Assembly (NCBI GenBank): GCA_920105625.2
Contig: CAKKTE020000070.1
Location: 288,213 to 352,212 of the forward strand
Direction: 5' to 3'
Length of the DNA: 64,000 bases
DNA from: Clusia tigrina
Lineage: Eukaryota; Arthropoda; Insecta; Diptera; Clusiidae
The position numbers and the translations under genes were made by a program. Position 1 is the stretch's first letter; the number at the start of each line of letters is the position of its first letter. Under the pieces are notes generated by a model. It did no database searches, was not told where the DNA came from, and worked only from the letters and a program-made list of their open reading frames with translations. This document shows positions 39,481 to 52,900 of this stretch, piece by piece.

Positions 39481-41270
39481 AAATTCTATACGGTACGTCC
39501 TACACCTATCAAAGTTTGCAACATACAAATGCTTGTAACTTTTTACTGAAGCGTCATAAAACCGTGAAATTTTGTAACAATAAAGTACTCGAGCCTCTTG
39601 TCAATTTAAGCTATCGCTCAAAGCTATGCTACCCTTGAGTCCCAAATCCAACACTGATAAAACTTCAAATGGCCCCAACTTCTATACGGTACGTACTACA
39701 CTTATCAAAGTTTCCAACATACAAATGCTTGTAACTTTTTACTGGAGCGTCATAAAACCTTGAAATTTTGTAACAATAAAGTACTCGAGCCTCTTGTCAA
39801 TTTAAGCTATCGCTCAAAGCTATGCTACCCTTGAGTCCCAAATCAAACACTGATAAAACTTCAAATGGCCCTAACTTCTATACGGTATGTCCTACACCTA
39901 TCAAAGTTTGCAACATACAAATGCTTGTAACTTTTTACTAGAGCGTCATAAAACGTTGAAATTTTGTAACAATAAAGTACTCGAGCCTCTTGTCAATTTA
40001 AGCTATCGCTCAAAGCTATGCTACCCTTGAGTCCCAAATCAAACACTGATAAAACTTCAAAAGGCCCTAACTTCTATACGGTACGTCCTACACCTATCAA
40101 AGTTTGCAACATACAAATGCTTGTAACTTTTTACTGGAGCGTCATAAAACCTTGAAATTTTGTAACAATAAAGTACTCGAGCCTCTTGTCAATTTAAGCT
40201 ATCGCTCAAAGCTATGCTACCCTTGAGTCCCAAATCAAACACTGATAAAACTTCAAATGGCCCTACCTTCTATACGGTACGTCCTACACCTATCAAAGTT
40301 TGCAACATACAAATGTTGTTAACTTTTTACTGGAGCGTCATAAAACGTTGAAATTTTGTAACAATAAAGTACTCGAGCCTCATGTCAATTTAAGCTATCG
40401 CTCAAAGCTATGCTACCCTTGAGTCCCAAATCAAACACTGATAAAACTTCAAAAGGCCCTAACTTCTATACGGTACGTCCTACACCTATCAAAGTTTGCA
40501 ATATACATACAAATGCTTGTAACTTTTTACTGGAGCGTCATAAAAACTTGAAATTTTGTAACAATAAGGTACTCGAGCTTCTTGTCAATTTAAGCTATCG
40601 CTCAAAGTTATGCTACCCTTGAGTCCCAAATCAAACACTGATAAAACTTCAAATGGCCCTAACTTCTATACGGTACATCCTACACCTATCAAAGTTTGCA
40701 ACATACAAATGCTTGTAACTTTTTACTGGAGCGTCATAAAACCTTGAAATTTTGTAACAATAAAGTACTCGAGCCTCTTGTCAATTTAAGCTATCGCTCA
40801 AAGCTATGCAACCCTTGAGTCCCAAATCAAACACTGATAAAACTTCAAATGACCCTAACTTCTATACGGTACGTCCTACACCTATCAAAGTTTGCAACAT
40901 ACAAATACTTGTAAGTTTTTACTGGAGCGTCATAAAACCTTGAATTTTTGTAACAATAAAGTACTCGAGCCTCTCGTCAATTTGAGCTATCGCTCAAAGC
41001 TATGCTACCCTTGAGTCCCAAATCAAACACTGATAAAACTTCAAATGGCCCTACTTCTATACGGTACGTCCTACTCTTATCAAAGTTTCCAACATACAAA
41101 TGCTTGTAACTTTTTACTGGAGCGTCATAAAACCTTGAAATTTTGTAACAATAAAGTACTCGAGCCTCTTGTCAATTTAAGCTATCGCTCAAAGCTATGC
41201 TACCCTTGAGTCCCAAATCAAACACTGATAAAACTTCAAAAGGCCCTAACTTCTATACGGTACGTCCTAC
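39469..41270 (-). repeat. First inverted monomers beside the junction
   Basis: About nine inverted monomers. The first has extra private changes (AAACCGTGAAATT at about 39560, AAATCCAACACTG near 39645, GGCCCCAAC near 39673). A 4-monomer step of 783 bp links the AAAGTTATGC variant at about 40608 and 41391. The unit near 40378 has GCCTCATGTCAA, also seen near 43518. These monomers are not mirror copies of the last forward monomers across the joint, so the junction is not a long perfect palindrome. Confidence 0.8.
40501..40510. other. 4-bp insertion in one monomer (ATAC-type duplication)
   Basis: The usual GCAACATACAAATG reads GCAATATACATACAAATG here, four bases longer. It looks like a short slippage duplication of the ATAC/CATA run. 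I saw it in only this monomer. It changes the spacing between this unit (near 40378) and its relative near 43518 to 16 monomers plus 4 bp. Confidence 0.85.
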
Positions 41271-44200
41271 ACCTATCAAAGCTTGCAACATACAAATGCT
41301 TGTAACTTTTTACTGGAGCGTCATAAAACCTTGAAATTTTGTAACAATAAGGTACTCGAGCTTCTTGTCAATTTAAGCTATCGCTCAAAGTTATGCTACC
41401 CTTGAGTCCCAAATCAAACACTGATAAAACTTCAAATGGCCCTAACTTCTATACGGTACATCCTACACCTATCAAAGTTTGCAACATACAAATGCTTGTA
41501 ACTTTTTACTGGAGCGTCATAAAACCTTGAAATTTTGTAACAATAAAGTACTCGAGCCTCTTGTCAATTTAAGCTATCGCTCAAAGCTATGCAACCCTTG
41601 AGTCCCAAATCAAACACTGATAAAACTTCAAATGACCCTAACTTCTATACGGTACGTCCTACACCTATCAAAGTTTGCAACATACAAATGCTTGTAAGTT
41701 TTTACTGGAGCGTCATAAAACCTTGAATTTTTGTAACAATAAAGTACTCGAGCCTCTTGTCAATTTAAGCTATCGCTCAAAGCTATGCTACCCTTGAGTC
41801 CCAAATCAAACACTGATAAAACTTCAAATGGCCCTAGCTTCTATACGGTACGTCCTACACCTATCAAAGTTTGCAACATACAAATGCTTGTAACTTTTTA
41901 CTGGAGCGTCATAAAACGTTGAAATTTTGTAACAATAAAGTACTCGAGCCTCTTGTCAATTTAAGCTATCGCTGAAAGCTATGCTACCCTTGAGTACCAA
42001 ATCAAACACTGATAAAACTTCAAAGGGCCCTAACTTCTATACGGGACGTCCTACACCTATCAAAGTTTGCAACATACAAATGCTTGTAACTTTTTACTGG
42101 AGCGTCATAAAACCTTGAAATTTTGTAACAATAAAGTACTCGAGCCTCTTGTCAATTTAAGCTATCGCTCAAAGCTATGCTACCCTTGAGTCCCAAATCA
42201 AACACTGATAAAACTTCAAATGGCCCTGACTTCTATACGGTACGTCCTACACATATCAAAGTTTGCAACATACAATTGCTTGTAACTTTTTACTGGAGCG
42301 TCATAAAACCTTGAAATTTTGTAACAATAAAGTACTCGAGCCTCTTGTCAATTTAAGCTATCGCTCAAAGCTATGCTACCCTTGAGTCCCAAATCAAACA
42401 CTGATAAAACTTCAAATGGCCCTAACTTCTACACGGTACGTACTACACTTATCAAAGTTTCCAACATACAAATGCTTGTAACTTTTTACTGGAGCGTCAT
42501 AAAACCTTGAAATTTTGTAACAATAAAGTACTCGAGCCTCTTGTCAATTTAAGCTATCGCTCAAAGCTATGCTACCCTTGAGTCCCAAATCAAACACTGA
42601 TTAAACTTCAAATGGCCCTAACTTCTATACGGTACGTCCTACACCTATCAAAGTTTGCAACATACAAATGCTTGTAACTTTTTACTGGAGCGTCATAAAA
42701 CGTTGAAATTTTGTAACAATAAAGTACTCGAGCCTCTTGTCAATTTAAGCTATCGCTCAAAGCTATGCTACCCTTGAGTCCCAAATCAAACACTGATAAA
42801 ACTTCAAATGGCCCTAACTTCTACACGGTACGTACTACAATTATCAAAGTTTCCAACATGCAAATGCTTGTAACTTTTTACTGGAGCGTCATAAAACCTT
42901 GAATTTTTGTAACAATAAAGTACTCGAGCCTCTTGTCAATTTAAGCTATCGCTCAAAGCTATGCTACCCTTGAGTCCCAAATCAAACACTGATAAAACTT
43001 CAAATGGCCCTAACTTCTATACGGTACGTCCTACACCTATCAAAGTTTGCAACATACATATGCTTGTAACTTTTTACGGGAGCGTCATAAAACCTTGAAA
43101 TTTTGTAACAATAAAGTACTCGAGCCTCTTGTCAATTTAAGCTATCGCTCAAAGCTATGCTACCCTTGAGTCCCAAATCAAACACTGATAAAACTTCAAA
43201 TGGCCCTAACTTCTATACGGTACATCCTACACCTATCAAAGTTTGCACCATACAAATGCTTGTAACTTTTTACGGGAGCGTCATAAAAACTTGAAATTTT
43301 GTAACAATAAGGTACTCGAGCTTCTTGTCAATTTAAGCAATCGCTCAAAGCTATGCCACCCTTGAGTCCCAAATCAAACACTGATAAAACTTCAAATGGC
43401 CCTAACTTCTATACGGTACGTACTACACTTATCAAAGTTTCCAACATACAAATGCTTGTAACTTTTTACTGGAGCGTCATAAAACCTTGAATTTTTGTAA
43501 CAATAAAGTACTCGAGCCTCATGTCAATTTAAGCTATCGCTCAAAGCTATGCTACCCTTGAGTCCCAAATCAAACACTGATAAAACTTCAAAAGGCCCTA
43601 ACTTCTATACGGTACGTCCTACACCTATCAAAGCTTGCAACATACAAATGCTTGTAACTTTTTACTGGAGCGTCATAAAAACTTGAAATTTTGTAACAAT
43701 AAGGTACTCGAGCTTCTTGTCAATTTAAGCTATCGCTCAAAGTTATGCTACCCTTGAGTCCCAAATCAAACACTGATAAAACTTCAAATGGCCCTAACTT
43801 CTATACGGTACATCCTACACCTATCAAAGTTTGCAACATACAAATGCTTGTAACTTTTTACTGGAGCGTCATAAAACCTTGAAATTTTGTAACAATAAAG
43901 TACTCGAGCCTCTTGTCAATTTAAGCTATCGCTCAAAGCTATGCAACCCTTGAGTCCCAAATCAAACACTGATAAAACTTCAAATGACCCTAACTTCTAT
44001 ACGGTACGTCCTACACCTATCAAAGTTTGCAACATACAAATGCTTGTAAGTTTTTACTGGAGCGTCATAAAACCTTTAATTTTTGTAACAATAAAGTACT
44101 CGAGCCTCTTGTCAATTTAAGCTATCGCTCAAAGCTATGCTACCCTTGAGTCCCAAATCAAACACTGATAAAACTTCAAATGGCCCTAGCTTCTATACGG

Positions 44201-45100
44201 TACGTCCTACACCTATCAAAGTTTGCAACATACAAATGCTTGTAACTTTTTACTGGAGCGTCATAAAACGTTGAAATTTTGTAACAATAAAGTACTCGAG
44301 CCTCTTGTCAATTTAAGCTATCGCTGAAAGCTATGCTACCCTTGAGTACCAAATCAAACACTGATAAAACTTCAAAGGGCCCTAACTTCTATACGGGACG
44401 TCCTACACCTATCAAAGTTTGCAACATACAAATGCTTGTAACTTTTTACTGGAGCGTCATAAAACCTTGAAATTTTGTAACAATAAAGTACTCGAGCCTC
44501 TTGTCAATTTAAGCTATCGCTCAAAGCTATGCTACCCTTGAGTCCCAAATCAAACACTGATAAAACTTCAAATGGCCCTGACTTCTATACGGTACGTCCT
44601 ACACATATCAAAGTTTGCAACATACAATTGCTTGTAACTTTTTACTGGAGCGTCATAAAACCTTGAAATTTTGTAACAATAAAGTACTCGAGCCTCTTGT
44701 CAATTTAAGCTATCGCTCAAAGCTATGCTACCCTTGAGTCCCAAATCAAACACTGATAAAACTTCAAATGGCCCTAACTTCTACACGGTACGTACTACAC
44801 TTATCAAAGTTTCCAACATACAAATGCTTGTAACTTTTTACTGGAGCGTCATAAAACCTTGAAATTTTGTAACAATAAAGTACTCGAGCCTCTTGTCAAT
44901 TTAAGCTATCGCTCAAAGCTATGCTACCCTTGAGTCCCAAATCAAACACTGATTAAACTTCAAATGGCCCTAACTTCTATACGGTACGTCCTACACCTAT
45001 CAAAGTTTGCAACATACAAATGCTTGTAACTTTTTACTGGAGCGTCATAAAACGTTGAAATTTTGTAACAATAAAGTACTCGAGCCTCTTGTCAATTTAA
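41270..45100 (-). repeat. HOR block, 12-monomer period (2352 bp), inverted domain
   Basis: About 41.28-42.75 kb matches 43.63-45.10 kb at exactly 2352 bp. Shared private variants are AAAGCTTGCAAC (41281 and 43633), AAAGTTATGC (41391 and 43743), TATACGGGACGTCC (42041 and 44393), CATACAATTGC, GGCCCTGACTTC, TTCTACACGG and CTGATTAAAC. Between the copies lies the 42.8-43.6 kb segment that looks like an inverted copy of forward-domain units. Confidence 0.87.
42910..43580 (-). repeat. Inverted copy of the forward segment at about 33190-33860
   Basis: Read on the reverse strand, this stretch repeats several private variants of the 33.2-33.9 kb units in the same order: TTGACATGAGG (33241-33251; here its complement at 43517-43527), ACAAAAATTC with TTGGAAAC, GGGTGGCATAGC, GCGATTGCTTA, CAAGTTTTTATG with CTCCCG, TATGGTGCAAAC, AGGATGTACC, and CATATGTATG. 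The TTGACATGAGG change separates the 33.2 kb copy from its otherwise similar relative at 30.1 kb. The next inverted unit to the left (near 42850) instead carries CATTTGCATG and GATAATTG, which match 38611-38632. The segment is therefore a chimera of two forward sources. Confidence 0.82.
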
Positions 45101-48100
45101 GCTATCGCTGAAAGCTATGCTACCCTTGAGTACCAAATCAAACACTGATAAAACTTAAAAAGGCCCTAACTTCTATACGGTACGTCCTACACCTATCAAA
45201 GTTTGCAACATACAAATGCTTGTAACTTTTTACTGGAGCATCATAAAACCTTGAAATTTTGTAACAATAAAGTACTCGAGCCTCTTGTCAATTTAAGCTA
45301 TCGCTCAAAGCTATGCTACCCTTGAGTCCCAAATCAAACACTGATAAAACTTCAAATGACCCTTACTTCTATACGGTACGTCCTACACTTATCAAAGTTT
45401 GCAACATACAAATGCTTGTAAGTTTTTACTGGAGCCTCATAAAACCTTGAATTTTTGTAACAATAAAGTACTCGAGCCTCTTGTCAATTTAAGCTATCGC
45501 TCAAAGCTATGCTACCCTTGAGTCCCAAATCAAACACTGATAAAACTTCAAATGGCCCTAACTTCTATACGGTACGTCCTACGCCTATCAAAGTTTGCAA
45601 CATACAAATGCTTGTAACTTTTTACTGGAGCGTCATAAAACCTTGAAATTTTGTAACAATAAAGTACTCGAGCCTCTTGTCAATTTAAGCTATCGCTCAA
45701 AGCTATGCTACCCTTGAGTCCCAAATCAAACACTGATAAAACTTCAAATGGCCCTAACTTCTATACGGTACGTCCTACGCCTATCAAAGTTTGCAACATA
45801 CTAATGCTTGAAACTTTTTACTGGAGCGTCATAAAACCTTGAAATTTTGTAACAATAAAGTACTCGAGCCTCTTGTCAATTTAAGCTATCGCTCAAAGCT
45901 ATGCTACCCTTGAGTCCCAAATCAAACACTGATAAAACTTCAAATGGCCCTAACTTCTATACGGTACGTCGTACACTTATCAAAGCTTCCAACATACAAA
46001 TGCTTGTAACTTTTTACTGGAGCGTCATAAAACCTTGAAATTTTGTAACAATAAAGTACTCGAGCCTCTTGTCAATTTAAGCTATCGCTCAAAGCTATGC
46101 TACCCTTGAGTCCCAAATCAAACACTGATAAAACTTCAAATGGCCCTAACTTCTATACGGTACGTCCTACACCTATCAAAGTTTGCAACATACAAATGCT
46201 TGTAACTTTTTACTGGAGCGTCATAAAACGTTGAAATTTTGTAACAATAAAGTACTCGAGCCTCTTGTCAATTTAAGCTATCGCTCAAAGCTATGCTACC
46301 CTTGAGTCCCAAATCAAATACTGATAAAACTTCGAAAGGCCCTAACTTCTCTACGGTACGTCCTACACCTATCAAAGTTTGCAACATACAAATGCTTGTA
46401 ACTTTTTACTGGAGCGTCATAAAAGCTTGAAATTTTGTAACAATACAGTACTCGAGCCTCTTGTCAATTTAAGCTATCGCTCAAGCAATGCTACCCTTGA
46501 GTCCCAAATCAAACACTGATAAAACTTCAAATGGCCCTAACTCCTATACGGTACGTCCTACACCTATCAAAGTTTGCAACATACAAATGCTTGTAACTTT
46601 TTACTGGAGCGTCATAAAACGTTGAAATTTTGTAACAATAAAGTACTCGAGCCTCTTGCCAATTTAAGCTATCGCTCAAAGCTATGCTACCCTTGAGTCC
46701 CAAATCCAACACTGATAAAACTTCAAATGGCCGTAACTTCTATACGGTACATCCTACACCTATCAAAGTTTGCAACATACAAATGCTTGTAACTTTTTAC
46801 TGGAGCGTCATAAAACCTTGAAATTTTGTAACAATAAAGTACTCGAGCCTCTTGTCAATTTAAGCTATCGCTCAAAGCTATGCAACCCTTGACTCCCAAA
46901 TCAGACACTGATAAAACTTCAAATGGCCCTAACTTCTACACGGTACGTACTACACTTATCAAAGTTTCCAACATACAAATGCTTGTAACTTTTTACTGGA
47001 GCGTCATAAAACCTTGAAATTTTGTAACAATAAAGTACTCGAGCCTCTTGTCAATTTAAGCTATCGCTCAAAGCTATGCTACCCTTGAGTCCCAAATCAA
47101 ACACTGATTAAACTTCAAATGGCCCTAACTTCTATACGGTACGTCCTACACCTATCAAAGTTTGCAACATACAAATGCTTGTAACTTTTTACTGGAGCGT
47201 CATAAAACGTTGAAATTTTGTAACAATAAAGTACTCGAGCCTCTTGTCAATTTAAGCTATCGCTCAAAGCTATGCTACCCTTGAGTACCAAATCAAACAC
47301 TGATAAAACTTAAAAAGGCCCTAACTTCTATACGGTACGTCCTACACCTATCAAAGTTTGCAACATACAAATGCTTGTAACTTTTTACTGGAGCATCATA
47401 AAACCTTGAAATTTTGTAACAATAAAGTACTCGAGCCTCTTGTCAATTTAAGCTATCGCTCAAAGCTATGCTACCCTTGAGTCCCAAATCAAACACTGAT
47501 AAAACTTCAAATGACCCTTACTTCTATACGGTACGTCCTACACTTATCAAAGTTTGCAACATACAAATGCTTGTAAGTTTTTACTGGAGCCTCATAAAAC
47601 CTTGAATTTTTGTAACAATAAAGTACTCGAGCCTCTTGTCAATTTAAGCTATCGCTCAAAGCTATGCTACCCTTGAGTCCCAAATCAAACACTGATAAAA
47701 TTTCAAATGGCCCTAACTTCTATACGGTACGTCCTACGCCTATCAAAGTTTGCAACATACAAATGCTTGTAACTTTTTACTGGAGCGTCATAAAACCTTG
47801 AAATTTTGTAACAATAAAGTACTCGAGCCTCTTGTCAATTTAAGCTATCGCTCAAAGCTATGCTACCCTTGAGTCCCAAATCAAACACTGATAAAACTTC
47901 AAATGGCCCTAACTTCTATACGGTACGTCCTACGCCTATCAAAGTTTGCAACATACTAATGCTTGAAACTTTTTACTGGAGCGTCATAAAACCTTGAAAT
48001 TTTGTAACAATAAAGTACTCGAGCCTCTTGTCAATTTAAGCTATCGCTCAAAGCTATGCTACCCTTGAGTCCCAAATCAAACACTGATAAAACTTCAAAT

Positions 48101-49080
48101 GGCCCTAACTTCTATACGGTACGTCGTACACTTATCAAAGCTTCCAACATACAAATGCTTGTAACTTTTTACTGGAGCGTCATAAAACCTTGAAATTTTG
48201 TAACAATAAAGTACTCGAGCCTCTTGTCAATTTAAGCTATCGCTCAAAGCTATGCTGCCCTTGAGTCCCAAATCAAACACTGATAAAACTTCAAATGGCC
48301 CTAACTTCTATACGGTACGTCCTACACCTATCAAAGTTTGCAACATACAAATGCTTGTAACTTTTTACTGGAGCGTCATAAAACGTTGAAATTTTGTAAC
48401 AATAAAGTACTCGAGCCTCTTGTCAATTTAAGCTATCGCTCAAAGCTATGCTACCCTTGAGTCCCAAATCAAATACTGATAAAACTTCGAAAGGCCCTAA
48501 CTTCTCTACGGTACGTCCTACACCTAACAAAGTTTGCAACACACAAATGCTTGTAACTTTTTACTGGAGCGTCATAAAAGCTTGAAATTTTGTAACAATA
48601 CAGTACTCGAGCCTCTTGTCAATTTAAGCTATCGCTCAAGCAATGCTACCCTTGAGTCCCAAATCAAACACTGATAAAACTTCAAATGGCCCTAACTCCT
48701 ATACGGTACGTCCTACACCTATCAAAGTTTGCAACATACAAATGCTTGTAACTTTTTACTGGAGCGTCATAAAACGTTGAAATTTTGTAACAATAAAGTA
48801 CTCGAGCCTCTTGCCAATTTAAGCTATCGCTCAAAGCTATGCTACCCTTGAGTCCCAAATCCAACACTGATAAAACTTCAAATGGCCGTAACTTCTATAC
48901 GGTACATCCTACACCTATCAAAGTTTGCAACATACAAATGCTTGTAACTTTTTACTGGAGCGTCATAAAACCTTGAAATTTTGTAACAATAAAGTACTCG
49001 AGCCTCTTGTCAATTTAAGCTATCGCTCAAAGCTATGCAACCCTTGACTCCCAAATCAGACACTGATAAAACTTCAAATG
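44770..49080 (-). repeat. Tandem duplication of 11 monomers (2155 bp)
   Basis: About 44.77-46.92 kb is followed directly by 46.92-49.08 kb. Shared private variants all lie 2155 bp apart: CTGATTAAAC (44951 and 47106), TACTAATGCTTGAAAC (CTAATG at 45801 and 47956), GGAGCCTCATAAAAC, AAAGCTTCCAAC, ACTTCTCTACGG, CAAGCAATGC, CTTGCCAATTT, AAATCCAACACTG and CTTGACTCCCAAATCAGAC. The few differences are single bases (CTATGCTGCCC near 48255, CACCTAACAAAG near 48531, AACACACAAATG near 48539). The left edge overlaps the preceding 12-mer block. Confidence 0.92.
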
Positions 49081-52000
49081 ACCCTAACTTCTATACGGTA
49101 CATCCTACACCTATCAAAGTTTGCAACATACAAATGCTTGTAACTTTTTACTGGAGCGTCATAAAACCTTGAAATTTTGTAACAATAAAGTACTCGAGCC
49201 TCTTGTCAATTTAAGCTATCGCTCAAAGCTATGCTACCCTTGAGTCCCAAATCAAACACTGATAAAACTTCAAATGGCCCTAACTTCTATACGGTACGTC
49301 CTACACCTATCAAAGTTTGCAACATACAAATGCTTGTAACTTTTTACTGGAGCGTCATAAAACGTTGAAATTTTGTAACAATAAAGTACTCGAGCCTCTT
49401 GTCAATTTAAGCTATCGCTTAAAGCTATGCTACCCTTGAGTCCCAAATCAAGCACTGATAAAACTTCAAATGGCCCTAACTTCTATAAGGTACATCCTTC
49501 ACCTATCAAAGTTTGCAACATACAAATGATTGTAACTTTTTACTGGAGCGTCATAAAACCTTGAAATGTTGTAACAATAAAGTACTCGAGCCTCTTGTCA
49601 ATTTAAGCTATCGCTCAAAGCTATGCAACCCTTGAGTCCCAAATCAAACACTGATAAAACTTCAAGTGACCCTAACTTCTATACGGTACGTCCTACACCT
49701 ATCAAAGTTTGCAACATACAAATGCTTGTAAGTTTTTACTGGGGCGTCATAAAACCTTGAATTTTTGTAACAATAAAGTACTCGAGCCTCTTGTCAATTT
49801 AAGCTGTCGCTCAAAGCTATGATACCCTTGAGTCCCAAATCAAACACTGATAAAACTTCAAATGGCCCTAACTTCTATACGGTACGTCCTACGCCTATCA
49901 AAGTTTGCAACATACAAATGCTTGCAACTTTTTACTGAAGCGTCATAAAATATTGAAATTTTGTAACAATAAAGTACTCGAGCCTCTTGTCAATTTAAGC
50001 TATCGCTCAAAGCTATGCTACCCTTGAGTCCCAAATCAAACACTGATAAAACTTCTAATGGCCCTAACTTCTATACGGTACGTCCTACACTTATCAAAGT
50101 TTCCAACATACAAATGCTTGTAACTTTTTACTGGAGCGTCATAAAACCTTGAAATTTTGTTACAATAAAGTACTCGAGCCTCTTGTCAATTTAAGCTATC
50201 GCTCAAAGCTATGCTACCCTTGAGTCCCAAATCAAACACTGATAAAACTTCAAATGGAACTAACTTCTATACAGTACGTCCTACACCTATCAATGTTTGC
50301 AACATACAAATGCTTGTAACTTTTTACTGGAGCGTCATAAAACGTTGAAATTTTGTAACAATAAAGTACTCGAGCCTCTTGTCAATTTAAGCTATCGCTC
50401 AAAGCTATGCAACCCTTGAGTCCCATATCAAACACTGATAAAACTTTAAATGACCCTTACTTCTATACGGTACGTCCTACACCTATCAAAGTTTGCAACA
50501 TACAAATGCTTGTAACTTTTTACTGGAGCGTCATAAAACGTTGAATTTTTGTAACAATAAAGTACTCGAGCCTCTTGTCAATTTAAGCTATCGCTCAAAG
50601 CTATGCTACCCTTGAGTCCCAAATCAAACACTGATAAAACTTCAAATGGCCCTAACTTCTATACGGTACGTCCTACGCCTATCAAAGTTTGCAACATACA
50701 AATGCTTGTAACTTTTTACTGAAGCGTCATAAAACCTTGAAATTTTGAACCAATAAAGTACTCGAGCCTCTTGTCAATTTAAGCTATCGCTCAAAGCTAT
50801 GCTACCCTTGAGTCCCAAATCAAACACTGATAAAACTTCAAATGGCCCTAACTTCTATACGGTACGTACTACACTTATCAAAGTTTCCAACATACAAATG
50901 CTAGTAACTTTTTACTGGAGCGTCATAAAACCTTGAAATTTTGTAACAATAAATTACTCGAGCCTCTTGTCAATTTAAGCTATCGCTCAAAGCTATGCTA
51001 CCCTTGAGTCCCAAATCAAACACTGATAAAACTTGTAATGGCCCTAACTTCTATACGGTACGTCCTACACTTATCAAAGTTTGCAACATACAAATGCTTG
51101 TAACTTTTTACTGGAGCGTCATAAAACGTTGAAATTTTGTAACAATAAAGTACTCGAGCCTCTTGTCAATTTAAGCTATCGCTTAAAGCTATGCTACCCT
51201 TGAGTCCCAAATCAAGCACTGATAAAACTTCAAATGGCCCTAACTTCTATACGGTACATCCTTCACCTATCAAAGTTTGCAACATACAAATGCTTGTAAC
51301 TTTTTACTGGAGCGTCATAAAACCTTGAAATGTTGTAACAATAAAGTACTCGAGCCTCTTGTCAATTTAAGCTATCGCTCAAAGCTATGCAACCCTTGAG
51401 TCCCAAATCAAACACTGATAAAACTTCAAATGACCCTAACTTCTATACGGTACGTCCTACACCTATCAAAGTTTGCAACATACAAATGTTTGTAAGTTTT
51501 TACTGGAGCGTCATAAAACCTTGAATTTTTGTAACAACAAAGTACTCGAGCCTCTTGTCAATTTAAGCTATCGCTCAAAGCTATGATACCCTTGAGTCCC
51601 AAATCAAACACTGATAAAACTTCAAATGGCCCTAACTTCTATACGGTACGTCCTACGCCTATCAAAGTTTCCACATACAAATGCTTGTAACTTTTTACTG
51701 AAGCGTCATACAATATTGAAATTTGGTAACAATAAAGTACTCGAGCCTCTTGTCAATTTAAGCTATCGCTCAAAGCTATGCTACCCTTGAGGCCCAAATC
51801 AAACTCTGATAAAACTTCTAATGGCCCTAACTTCTATACGGTATGTCCTACACTTATCAAAGTTTCCAACATACAAATGCTTGTAACTTTTTACTGGAGC
51901 GTCAGAAAACCTTGAAATTTTGTAACAATAAAGTACTCGAGCCTCTTGTGAATTTAAGCTATCGCTCAAAGCTATGCTACCCTTGAGGCCCAAATCAAAC

Positions 52001-52900
52001 ACTGATAAAACTTCAAATGGAACTAACTTCTATACAGTACGTCCTGCACCTATCAAAGTTTGCAACATACAAATGCTTGTAACTTTTTACTGGAGCGTCA
52101 TAAAACGTTGAAATTTTGTAACAATAAAGTACTCGAGCCTCTTGTCAATTTAAGCTATCGCTCAAAGCTATGCAACCCTTGAGTCCCAAATCAAACACTG
52201 ATAAAACTTCAAATGACCCTTACTGCTATACGGTACGTCCTACACCTATCAAAGTTTGCAACATACAAATGCTTGTAAGTTTTTACTGGAGCGTCATAAA
52301 ACGTTGAATTTTTGTAACAATAAAGTACTCGAGCCTCTTGTCAATTTAAGCTATCGCTCAAAGCTATGCTACCCTTGAGTCCCAAATCAAACACTGATAA
52401 AACTTCAAATGGCCCTAACTTCTATACGGTACGTCCTACGCCTATCAAAGTTTGGAACATACAAATGCTTGTAACTTTTTACTGAAGCGTCATAAAACCT
52501 TGAAATTTTGTACCAATAAAGTACTCGAGCCTCTTGTCAATTTAAGCTATCGCTCAAAGCTATGCTACCCATGAGTCCCAAATCAAACACTGATAAAACT
52601 TCAAATGGCCCTAACTTCTATACGGTACGTACTACACTTATCAAAGTTTCCAACATACAAATGCTTGTAACTTTTTACTGGAGCGTCATAAAACCTTGAA
52701 ATTTTGTAACAATAAATTACTCGAGCCTCTTGTCAATTTAAGCTATCGCTCAAAGCTATGCTACCCTTGAGTCCCAAATCAAACACTGATAAAACTTCAA
52801 ATGGCCCTAACTTCTATACGGTACGTCCTACACCTATCAAAGTTTGCAACATACAAATGCTTGTAACTTTTACTGGAGCGTCATAAAACCTTGAAATTTT
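49080..52900 (-). repeat. HOR block, 9-monomer period (1764 bp)
   Basis: About 49.43-51.03 kb matches 51.19-52.79 kb. Shared markers are CAAGCACTGAT, GGTACATCCTTCACC (TACATCCTTC at 49491 and 51255), GAAATGTTGTAAC, CTATGATACCC, ATATTGAAATT, CTTCTAATGG, AATGGAACTAAC with TACAGTACG, GACCCTTAC, CCAATAAAGTAC and ATAAATTACTCG (50951 and 52714). The first copy matches a third one at about 61.77-63.37 kb even better in places, since both have AAATGATTGTAAC. The bases 49080-49430 are ordinary inverted monomers. Confidence 0.88.

Noticed and set aside
39000..40000. Long perfect palindrome or transposon terminal inverted repeats at the orientation switch
   Set aside because: The last forward and first inverted monomers carry different variants (GATAAGTGTAGTACG with CAAAAATTC versus GATAGGTGTAGGACG with CACGGTTTT). 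Symmetry beyond the short arms is only the general family similarity, and there is no mobile element sequence or target-site duplication.
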